In this document: positions 12,201 to 19,958 of the stretch, in pieces
Numbering within the stretch: position 1 is the first letter of the stretch
Layout of the letters: each line of letters opens with the position of its first letter
NCBI GenBank assembly: GCA_007258455.2
Contig: VDFB02296858.1
Location: forward strand, 1-64,000
Direction: 5' to 3'
Length of the DNA: 64,000 bases
From: Sequoia sempervirens
Taxonomy: Eukaryota; Streptophyta; Pinopsida; Cupressales; Cupressaceae
Program-made: the position numbers and the translations under genes
The notes under the pieces: generated by a model
Told to the model about the DNA's origin: nothing
Databases searched by the model: none
What the model saw: only the letters and a program-made list of their open reading frames with translations

Positions 12201-14269
12201 CCATAATATCCAATTGTAAAACACTTTTTATCCATAAAATACACAAACTAGCAAATCATGTGATGCCACATCAGTGCATCAATAAAACATGACTTAGTGT
12301 ACCATTATCGGTCTCACTTTTTTTTTGGGCCTTTTTGGATTCCTCAACAAAAAGCATGTTGATGTGGCCCTAAAATGAAATAAAGAAGCATGTGAGTTGC
12401 CAAATAAATTGCTGTACAAAATTGGGAATGATTTGAAATTTCCACGTAGGATTTTGAGAAACACGAAATTAGAGTGCTCCATTATACGCCCCTCTCCCCT
12501 ATTAGAGTGCAAAAGAGATTAAAGATACATTTGCCATGGTCTGGTACATTGTGGTATTGTGTGAGAAGTACAAACAAACAATTTCTTTTTGGAATTTGGT
12601 TGGCATGCAGGCGCTCTTATAGACGTCATACAACGTCATTTTAACATTGTCATTTTATATTGCTGCTGTTATACTGGGGTTATTAATTTGTAAAGATTTG
12701 ACACAAACTCTCTCTCTATATATAAATTTAATGTATTGCCGTCACCCAACATCCCCAAAAAATGACTTTCAAACTGCCATCCCCGAGACCCCTGCCGTCC
12801 CCGTCCCGAAAACGCCGTGGAACATAGCTTTTAACAACATCCCTAACCAAACAGGAATGATTAGCATGCCTACGGCCATGGCAGATTTATTGATGCGTAG
12901 TGAACTACTTTTTTGATCTATGAATGAAGGAAAGAGTACCTCTCAGTTTTTTAAATTCTGTTTTTTTAATGTTTTTTTAAGATTATTGGGTAAATATGTG
13001 TGCTTTTTTAAGTTCGGAAAGTTGTCCGAGTTTTTGGTGAGTCCTAGTTAATTTTGGGTCTGCCTAGATTTGCTGAGTCGAAAGTTTTTAAATTATAACG
13101 AATACTATCTAAACGCCAAATAAATAAAGTGATTACGGAAGACGTGTATAAATAAAGAAGGGTTACGTTCATGCCCGTATTAATAATTTAATTGTACCTA
13201 GTGGTTTATCATGCCTTAACATCCTGTAAGGATTACATTTCCGTTGGGTTGGATATTCCAATTAGCCTTTTCATCAAAAGGTTTATATTTTCTCCTTGTC
13301 TTGACTTCTTACTTTTGTAGTGTACTGATGTTAATAGCTAGAGTAACTAAAGGGTTTTGTAGGTCACTTTCCTATTATTTTAGGATCGCCTTATAGTATT
13401 TGGTATTGTTTTTGAGAGTTGAGACATTCAAAAAGCAAGAAACCTCTATTTCTCATTGTATTCTGCATGCATGCTGAGATGTTTAATTAGTTTTCAGGAG
13501 CAACCTTTAATCTCCTTGAATACAGATATAATAGAATTTTTGTGGGGGGTAACTTTGGATTCATGATACAACTTTTAGTACTATTAATTGCCTATTTTTG
13601 TATTTTAAGTCTTATTTAGTATAAGAACATTGATGTTAATTGATAATGATACCAGAAATGAGAAAACAATGGGTTTGTTATAATGGAGATTTATTTTAAT
13701 GCAGGCAAGACAGTCTCTCATTGTTAGAGGTATTTTTCCTATGCTGGCAGATCCGCGACATCCGGTAAGATGTTTTAACTTGAGGAATGCCAATGAGATT
13801 TCTTAAATTTCAATCATATCTGCTGAAAGAAAGTCCTCAAACAAAGAAGTCAAATTTCTTGATTGCAAGCATTTACGTTGTTATGTTCGTGCACATCAAT
13901 ATTGTTATTAGTTGAAAAGAGGCTATATCAGCTTGACCATTATGATAATCAATATAAAAGTATCATCTGTTGAAACTTAAGATGGAATGCACCAAGGAGG
14001 GTGCCCAATAATTTTTTTTTTCTCTTTTCAGACTAAAGATGCAACGATAATTAATGTTTGATAAGCTTCAACCCCTTTTTATATTTTTTAATATCAATTT
14101 AAACATTGTGTTGCAGGCTGAGTCAACCAGTGCTACAAATGAGTCTGTATTGAAGATTGCATTGGAGCATGGTAAAGCAGCAGGGTTGATCAAGCCTCAT
14201 GATCGAATTGTTGTGTGCCAAAAAATAGGTGATTCAGCAGTTGTGAAGATAATTGAGCTTGAAGATTAG
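203..14269 (+). CDS. Pyruvate kinase, cytosolic type, C-terminal 290 residues (9 exons, 5' partial)
   Basis: Pyruvate kinase transfers phosphate from phosphoenolpyruvate to ADP in the last step of cytosolic glycolysis. Exons are 203-274, 412-501, 3604-3748, 3937-4025, 4158-4253, 4404-4471, 4802-4901, 13705-13764 and 14117-14269 (TAG 14267-14269). They total 873 nt, have GT/AG borders and keep phase across every junction. Visible family signatures are FAKIEN (catalytic Lys 257-259 and metal-binding Glu), [30 protein letters not shown] (a Thr of the active site), then the C-terminal domain with [11 protein letters not shown] and the tail VVKIIELED. Plant cytosolic enzymes are about 510 residues, so roughly the first 220 lie left of the window. 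An in-frame TAG at 200-202 shows that the first exon here must start at 203. RGN replaces the RGD of animal enzymes; I recall the same change in plant cytosolic isoforms. The 8803-bp seventh intron is crowded with transposons. No plastid-isoform features are seen. No break was found in the coding exons. Confidence 0.95.
412..501 (+). CDS. Pyruvate kinase, exon 2 of window
   Basis: It has 30 codons, [14 protein letters not shown] to LGIDLPPEK, in phase 0. The acceptor TAG is at 409-411 and the donor GTCAGA at 502. Asn at 472-474 stands where animal enzymes have a metal-binding Asp. Confidence 0.95.
502..3603 (+). other. Intron of pyruvate kinase with possible old minus-strand retroelement debris
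   Basis: This is a 3.1-kb intron with no intact gene. Around 2560-2610 the minus strand reads like the end of a copia-type LTR (GGTTCCCCCATGGTAAATCT). At 1927-2151 there is a minus ORF of 74 codons rich in Lys and Pro that could be gag debris. Neither is strong enough to name an element. Confidence 0.3.
3604..3748 (+). CDS. Pyruvate kinase, exon 3 of window
   Basis: It has 48 codons plus 1 nt, [14 protein letters not shown] to DVANAVLD, with donor GTAAGC at 3749. It encodes the highly conserved stretch with the active-site Thr in PTRAEA. The Gly codon is completed by the next exon. Confidence 0.95.
3937..4025 (+). CDS. Pyruvate kinase, exon 4 of window
   Basis: It has 2 nt plus 29 codons, [13 protein letters not shown] to VGRICAE. 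The acceptor is ATTACAG and the donor GTGAGT at 4026. It is a conserved end-of-barrel segment. Confidence 0.95.
4158..4253 (+). CDS. Pyruvate kinase, exon 5 of window
   Basis: It has 32 codons, [13 protein letters not shown] to LECIATSA. The acceptor is ATGCAG and the donor GTAAGT at 4254. It opens the C-terminal domain. Confidence 0.95.
4404..4471 (+). CDS. Pyruvate kinase, exon 6 of window
   Basis: It has 22 codons plus 2 nt, [19 protein letters not shown] to RTA. The acceptor is ATTTCAG and the donor GTAATT at 4472. A Lys codon is shared with the next exon. Confidence 0.93.
4802..4901 (+). CDS. Pyruvate kinase, exon 7 of window
   Basis: It has 1 nt plus 33 codons, [15 protein letters not shown] to FTGAFQ. 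The acceptor is CTCCAG and the donor GTACGC at 4902, which opens the 8.8-kb intron. Confidence 0.95.
7583..8700 (+). repeat. Two direct copies of a ~170-bp dispersed repeat (7583-7755 and 8512-8695)
   Basis: Both copies begin with a segment like CTTAAGC(A/T)G.TGGGGCAA and continue through TTTCTAGCC.CACC.CAAT, a run of T and CATGGGACTG. The second copy has a short stem GTGGGGC/GCCCCAC and an inverted CAGGTGG/CCACCTG pair. They look like a short dispersed element; no target duplication was identified. Confidence 0.5.
9219..9928 (-). mobile_element. Tandem pair of 5S rRNA-containing repeats (Cassandra-like TRIM)
   Basis: Two units of about 340 bp start at 9219 and 9586, a period of 367. On the minus strand each carries a segment that follows the plant 5S rRNA internal promoter half. 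Copy 2 (9740-9818) reads GTTAAGCGTGCTTGAGC, then TACTAGGATGAGTGACCTCC; copy 1 (9374-9457) is more diverged. Both are flanked by family-specific sequence ending in GCTATCA(G)GATTCAACC on the plus strand. 5S-derived sequence inside terminal repeats is the hallmark of Cassandra elements, so the pair would be two LTRs or a tandem. A 5S-derived SINE is the alternative. I did not locate a PBS or PPT. Confidence 0.6.
11703..11893. repeat. Fold-back: 54-bp perfect inverted repeat with 83-bp loop
   Basis: The left arm 11703-11756 (GATATTGCTATCAGGGTTCA...) is the exact reverse complement of the right arm 11840-11893. The arm and loop sequence is the same family as the 5S-containing repeats at 9.2-9.9 kb, so this is a partial copy plus an inverted partial copy, sitting inside the hAT-like element. 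Confidence 0.85.
12125..12499. mobile_element. TA-flanked MITE (Tc1/mariner-type candidate) inside the hAT-like element
   Basis: It is 375 bp with 23-bp terminal inverted repeats starting GGGGAGA(A/G)GGGC, matching at 20 of 23 positions (12125-12147 and 12477-12499). The dinucleotide TA lies immediately outside each end (12123-12124 and 12500-12501). No coding sequence is present. The length and TA flanks fit a mariner-related MITE. Confidence 0.55.
13705..13764 (+). CDS. Pyruvate kinase, exon 8 of window
   Basis: It has 20 codons, [20 protein letters not shown]. The acceptor is ATGCAG and the donor GTAAGA at 13765. It follows the 8.8-kb intron, and its sequence continues the family alignment exactly from exon 7. 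Confidence 0.95.
14117..14269 (+). CDS. Pyruvate kinase, last exon
   Basis: It has 50 codons plus [16 protein letters not shown] to VVKIIELED. The acceptor is TTGCAG at 14111-14116. This is the exact family C-terminus. The 3' UTR follows; I see no canonical AATAAA in the next few hundred bases. Confidence 0.95.
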   Translation, partial: AESTSATNESVLKIALEHGKAAGLIKPHDRIVVCQKIGDSAVVKIIELED

Positions 14270-16555
14270 AGTGATGGAAAAATCGGGGTGTGGTTATTTA
14301 CTGTATGTATGCTTTTGGTTGAGGTATTTGCATGTACCTCATTTATCCAATAGCTAAAAGACAGCTGATGGTTCTCTCAATTTTGTAGACCTTTTAGGTT
14401 GCATTTTGAATCCCTCAGCAAAATATATGCTGATTCAGCAAGTAAATTTTGATATTTAAAAGTTTTGTTTCTGGTGATGTACGTCGAGTGCTTAATTTAA
14501 TGAAATAAGTTTTGCTTAGGTCCATTATATAATAGGCAAGCACACTATTGATTTCCATATGAATTCGCATGACGAGCCTGTAGCAGAGTAATGGTAATGC
14601 TTTGCATCGAGTCTGTAAATTCCTGCATTGGACGTTCCAAGTGTTTTTTACATCCAAAATGTTAATTTATTGTAGATGAAATCAAAGCGGAATTTAGAAA
14701 TACGGGTTCAACACATTATATGAATATCAGACATATTACTATTAGAGACGTTAAGGAATGGATTACTTCAATTTTTTCAATTACAGAATGTTCATAAGTA
14801 TTTTTCCTAAAGCATTTTACAATTTAAATCTTCAGTATGAAGAGAAGAATTATTAATAGATTATTTTTCTGATCCCTTCGAATGTTCTATGTTTCCGAGT
14901 AGAAACAAGTTTCTGACTATATTACACAGCGACAGGTCCCCTAGTCTTTTCCATCCACTTCTGTACCTGGGATGTTTCAGGGGTCACGGGGACGGCCAGG
15001 AAACATCCACATGGCTGTCCTCTATCAGAAAAAGCAGGGGACATCCTGGAAACGCGCAAAAATTGGCAGGGGACAGTCCCTTATGGCTTAACAAGCAAAA
15101 AGCTCAGAAATTGGAAAAAAAAACTGAAAAGGAGAATAGTTGATAATTCTGCTGCATTAAAACCAATCTGGCAATCTGCATTGATCCTAAGTTAGTAGAC
15201 CAATAATAATTCTTTCAAAGCGGACTGTAGTTTGCCTGTGAATATATGTACTGAGACAATTAACAAATATCATTATGTTGCCCCTCCAATACCTTAACTC
15301 TATCTCACATTTAGTGGTCATTTCTAGTCTAGATGCAGGATCATATATGTATTTTTGATAAGTAACGAGCAATAGGAAATTGAAATATTTGGGGATTAGT
15401 CTTTGGAAACCACAAGTTAGAGTATCAGATGCATATTGTTGTATATTCCTAGTAATAAGTGAATAATTTTATGAAGTCATCATATAAAATTCCCACTGTG
15501 AGCATGCACTAGTAATTCATGTAGTTTGCTATCACGCAAGACGAAATGGAAATTTAAGTCCATACCTGCAATGATTAGGTGAACTTCTACTGAAAGTTTT
15601 GAACTACGAAAATAGGACAATCTGGAGGAAGTTCACACACACTAGATGAGAAATGACAACGGATCATAGGTAATTATTTTTAGTTTTCAGGTTGTCTTGT
15701 TTGCAGTTTCTGTTATTTTAGAGGCCTCTGGAGTCAACAGCATGGACGTTTATCGTTCAAGCATTTCAGATCCTTCTACTGGATCCATCATCAGGTAAAA
15801 ACAGCGATAATAGATTAGCAACCTGAGCCTGATGGGAAATATTTTTGTTATAATTGGAGGTCATATTGCTGCTAGAACCGGAGCATACAAGCACAAGCTG
15901 GTGTTAACCTACTATGCAAACAAAGTTGGGACACTAGCTAGCACTCGTAAGAACACAAACTGTAATATTTCATCCTCAATTCAAAGGAAGTTAGAAATGT
16001 ATAATATAGCACACCTCACAGCATTGACAATGAAAACAATGAAATTTTGTTAAACTTAATTTGAAGCCAATTTTGTTAAACTTAATTTGTGTTGACTCAC
16101 GTGAATTCTCAATTCAGCTCCATCATGAATGCCCTGTATATGAATAATTTAAATTTTCTAGTTTTAAAATAAAAAGAAAAAAAAATCTTCCATTCCTTAC
16201 ATGTATTAAAGTGAATCTTTTCCTGTGTTGACGAAGCTGATCATGGTTTATGTCCTGACAGGGGCTGAGAGGCATGCCTTTCTAATTTGTATTTATTTCT
16301 GTGAGCAGCAACTATATGGTGGAGGATTTGGTGACAGATAATTTTATTATATAAATTGAAATTTGCTACATTTTTGTCAGATGCTTTCAAAGAATTTTAA
16401 TGTATTAAACATAGGAAAATGAATTTGGAATTGGAATTGCAAATGCAAGACGCCAAAAGCTACTGGAAATCCCTACAAATAATGCCTGTATGATGAGAAT
16501 TTTTTCAGTTTAGTTTGGAGAACAAGTAAAATTTGAATAAATTTAGGAAACAGTT
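14270..16555 (+). other. 3' flank of pyruvate kinase, no gene recognised
   Basis: It starts with the 3' UTR. At 14930-15090 there is a GC-richer patch with GGGGACGGCC and GGGGACAGTCCC motifs, reminiscent of the hAT-like element at 11.3 kb but not clearly bounded. A hammerhead-like core at 15745-15794 is listed separately. The rest is AT-rich with only short random ORFs. Confidence 0.5.
15745..15794 (-). ncRNA. Hammerhead-ribozyme-like core (weak candidate)
   Basis: On the minus strand CTGATGA (15794-15788) is followed by a 5-bp stem GATCC/GGATC with loop AGTAGAA, then GAAA (15767-15764), and after a short spacer ACGTC ending at 15745. This order matches a minimal hammerhead of the kind found in Penelope-like retroelements. 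Stem III is weak and I cannot pair a stem I, so it is decayed or a coincidence. Confidence 0.25.
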
Positions 16556-16575
16556 TTGATTGATTTTTTTTTAGG

Positions 16576-16775
16576 TTTTTTTTGTTGGGAGGATAAATAT
16601 CCTGAATATTTTTGCAGCCCATTGGTATTGGTTAGTGTGAAGGACCGGCATATCCATGATTACCCAGGCATGATCTTGATCTTATCCTTCAGAGAATTGG
16701 ACCTTGCAGTCAGCCAGGCTTGATACCTGATACGCTCTTTGTGAGCCATTGAATCACACCAATAGAGGTGGTTGA
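16576..16775 (-). mobile_element. tRNA-derived SINE with target duplication
   Basis: Reading minus, the head contains an A-box-like TGGCTCACAAAGAGCG and a B-box GGTCCAATTCTC (16704-16693), spaced as in a tRNA. A body of about 120 bp follows, then an A-rich tail (plus-strand T-runs just right of 16575). The flanks share TTTGATTGATTTTTTTT at about 16555-16571 and at 16776-16792, read as the target duplication, though its T-run blurs the exact edge. Confidence 0.65.
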
Positions 16776-16792
16776 TTTGATTGATTTTTTTT

Positions 16793-18039
16793 AAGGTTTG
16801 TTCGAGTTGCAGTGCAGCCATGACTTTTTTTTTTTACTATGATCACATTTATTACACTAGTATCGCTTGTACCTTTTAGTAGTTTAGCAGTTGCTCTAGA
16901 TATTATAGATGTTATAGAGGAAAAAATGTGGTTAAGCTAGGTAGGTGGAGGGAGGTGATGTTGCGTTGAGTAAATGAAAGCGATCGTATCTCACGTTTGC
17001 TGCATTGCATTTGCAAAAACGCTTGCTGTAACCACAGAAACAAGAAAGTAAAGCAAACTCCAGCATGCTCTATCAGAAAATAATTCATGCATAAAGAGTT
17101 ATGGGACTTACCAACGTTGACCCAGGTTTGAGCCACTGCTTTGGCTCCCCGATGTTGGGCTACCCTCCCAGGTACCCATACCAAAGAAGAGGCACGAGAT
17201 CGTCAAAGGAGAAACTAGGAAAGAAAAGAATAACAAAATTAGTCGGGGTCTTAGTGCCACAAGATATTTAGTATAAATATGTACGTGAAAAAAGGCAAGC
17301 TGGAGAGTGGCAACTGATATTTTAAGGTGGACAAAACTGTTCAAAAGGAAAGGAATCCGACCTTCCTTGAAGTGTGTAGGCGCATAGTAACATGTCTTAA
17401 AGTTATGATATTCATCCCAAATGTGAGTGGACTTTTGCCTCTCTTGCTTGTGGTTGGCATTTGCAATTTGTATAGATGTTCAGTTTCCCTAGATGATGTG
17501 CCTAATCAATTTCATATCATCATTAAACTGGGGAGATATGTTGGGGGCAACATAGCACTCTAAAGAACGTATGTCTGAGGTAGAGATGACTGGAAAACCG
17601 TAACAGCTTGTGGCACATAAAAACTATGAAATAACTAACACCAACGTAGATGAAACCCAAACCCCTGTATACAAGAGGTTGCATGTTAAGCAAATAGCCA
17701 AAAAATTGTATTAATAGGTGCAGGGAGGGTTAGTTTTCATAATATGGATCAAACCAATTTGACAGCCAAAAGTTTTTAATTTTTATCAAACCAATATTCA
17801 GTATCTACTTTTATCATTTACATATTCCTCGATTTAATTAAAAGATAAAGTAGATTGAATATTGCGAGTAAGATATAATCGAAATATAGAATGGGATCTT
17901 AAAGTACCATTCAAGAAATATACCTCTAATATCGTGTAAAGAATATATAAAATTAAGCAACATTGTAGAATTTTCAACTGGCTTATCCGTATACTTTACC
18001 ATCTATATCTTTTTTCGGGTGTTTCTTCTTATCTCGTTA
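16793..18039. other. No recognisable feature
   Basis: AT-rich sequence. Two overlapping minus ORFs at 16912-17344 (90 and 78 codons) show no family resemblance and have leucine- and phenylalanine-rich composition typical of chance ORFs. Confidence 0.4.
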
Positions 18040-18040
18040 T

Positions 18041-18290
18041 GAAGTATCTCCTCGACTTCTACTTCTTGTCTAGCACCTATTTATTTCAATCTATCTCTAT
18101 TTGGTTAACTTTTGATTCTCTTTTGTAATATTCATATAAATCAACGATGTTAAAACCCTGGTATGAAGTATCTCCGCAACTTCGACTCCCTGTTTAGGCA
18201 TGTATTTATTCCAATCTATTTTTATTTGGTTAACTTTTGATTCTCTTTCATGATATTCATGTAAATCAACAAAGTTAAATCTTGGTGATA
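18041..18290 (-). repeat. 124-bp tandem duplication in the gypsy 3' coding end
   Basis: GAAGTATCTCC(T/G)C.ACTTC occurs at 18041 and again at 18165, followed in both by TTTATTTGGTTAACTTTTGATTCTC and TTCAT.TAAATCAAC. The duplication repeats the DLHEYHERES-like end of the polyprotein. Confidence 0.75.
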
Positions 18291-19958
18291 TACCAAGACC
18301 TCTTTCAAATATCAAGACCCTTTTGTAATTCCAACTCACATGAATCAAAATTTTCAACAATGTTGCAAAGACCAACTTTTTATTTTCAACTTATTACATG
18401 TTATTTGTTGAAACCTTTCTTTACTTAGATATAGCATTGCTTGATTTGTATTTTCTTTAATTGAATTTTTACTTGATGTAAATTTGTTATATGCTCTACA
18501 TAATCTTCATATAACATTTTTTGGTTTGCAATAAAGTCTCTTAATTCTTGACATTGTTATAGTCAAATTTAACATGCAAAAATGTTTAATCCTAATTTCA
18601 TATCTTTTATCTGAATAACATCTTATTAAGTTTTTTAAACCTTTATTCATCGAATTATTACAAGCGAATTTAACATGTAGTAATGCTAAATACCAATGTC
18701 TTTATCTGTTTTTTATTAACATCTTAATAAGTTTTCAAATCTCTATTCACTACTTTTGTTTCTAACTATTTGTAGATGACATGTTGAACCAATTTCTAAA
18801 TTAATATTTAACTTCATAATATTTGTCAATGGATTGACCTAATACTCTTGAAAAATCTATAAATGATGTGTACCTTGTTGTTAGTCTTTTTACAAGTAAC
18901 AAATTGCCATCTTGAAAAATCTATAAAATAAAATAAAAATAGACATGACCTATTTGAGTTCTTGGCAATCGTAAGACAATCTATACTAACGTCCTTGCAA
19001 GATTTCTTTAGAATCAGATTTGGCTCACACAAATCAATATTTTGAGTACTACTCTTAACAACTTGACATATTCTACAATTTCATATTTATATATCTATGG
19101 TAAAAAATAGTGTTCACTTACAATGTCAATGTTTTATCAATTCCAAAATCCAATATTTTTTATTTTCTAATAAGATTTTCTTTCATTGAACTCTTAAGAA
19201 TACATAATTGGTTTCCTTTAAACAATAAATCACTTTGAATTAATTAATCCAAACATTTAGTTCTATCTCCACTTACTAGTGTCGAACATGTTTTCCATGT
19301 CTTAACAAAATCAATATGAGTCATATCCAATTTTTTAATTAATCAAAACTAGTAATTGAAATTCTCATTTCTATGAACAAATTATGTTTTCTACTCAACA
19401 CATTTGCTATTCTATTAGATTTACCACTTGTATGGCTCAATGCAAGTGGATAAGTTAACAAAAAGTCAACTCATTTGACATGTCTTTGGTTCAATGCTTG
19501 ATGATTAGTTTATAAAACAAACTCTTTAGACAATAAATAATGTGTCCATTTTTAAGCACTAGCACAATTGTATAGAATTCTTGATTGTAAAATAAGTAAT
19601 TCGTTTGGTATTAGCTAATTTCCCACTAAAATTAGTAATAGTTTTTGCACTTGCATCACAATCACTTTGAAATAATTTATCAAAATTTGGTAAAGCAAAC
19701 ATAGGTTGTTCTTTCACCTTTTCTTTTCAACAATTGAATTTTTTTATTAGTTGTAATTGTCCACTTGATTTTTTATATCTTCATTCATTGTTTTATTAAT
19801 TGGTGCACAAATTCTAATATTTTTTGATGAATTTTTTAATTTTATTTATAAAAAATAGCTAATTCATGAAAAGATCTAATTGTCAAAATACTTATTATTG
19901 TAAGCCATTCAACAATAGCTTTAGCATTTTAGGATCCATCTTCAATCCATCAACAATT

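Larger units (their letters stand above)
11308..12827. mobile_element. Non-autonomous hAT-like element with 8-bp target duplication
   Basis: The element is 1520 bp and is flanked by CTTTTAAC at 11300-11307 and 12828-12835. Its ends are imperfect inverted repeats: CTGTGTTACATGGGG on the left; the complement of the right end reads CTATGTTCCACGGCG. An 8-bp duplication with short inverted ends fits hAT. The neighbouring tandem unit shows the empty site (GCCTATTAACAACATCC near 10905). No transposase coding is visible. GC-rich subterminal motifs such as GGGGACGTCTGGCCGTCCCC recur near both ends. Confidence 0.75.
10518..12895 (+). repeat. 450-bp tandem duplication, second unit split by an hAT-like insertion
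   Basis: Unit 1 is 10518-10967. Unit 2 starts at 10968 (CTGCGCTTTGTAAAGCGAG) and runs to 11307, then resumes at 12836 to about 12895. Each unit opens with a conserved block of about 150 bp (AGCTGGGGAAATG, TATGCAGCGTAA, TTGTGGGCACTGCGA). An AT-rich stretch follows, ending in ATAATTGCC and AACATCCCTAAC. The interruption of unit 2 coincides with the 11308-12827 element. Confidence 0.7.
4902..13704 (+). other. 8803-bp intron of pyruvate kinase, filled with nested repeats
   Basis: This is the longest intron of the gene here, between exons LIAKYRP...GAFQ and ARQSLIV. About 4902-7500 is AT-rich with no recognisable gene or repeat. From 7580 on it contains a dispersed repeat pair, 5S-like repeats, a 450-bp tandem duplication, an hAT-like element and a MITE, all listed separately. 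Both splice sites remain consensus-like despite these insertions. Confidence 0.9.

Noticed and set aside
15700..15795. Possible exon (plus strand MDVYRSSISDPSTGSIIR followed by GTAAAA)
   Set aside because: There is no neighbouring exon or homologous protein family in view, and the same bases form the hammerhead-like core on the other strand.
16690..16750. A genuine tRNA gene
   Set aside because: The A and B boxes are present but the acceptor stem is not closed. An A-tail and target duplication show that it is a SINE head.
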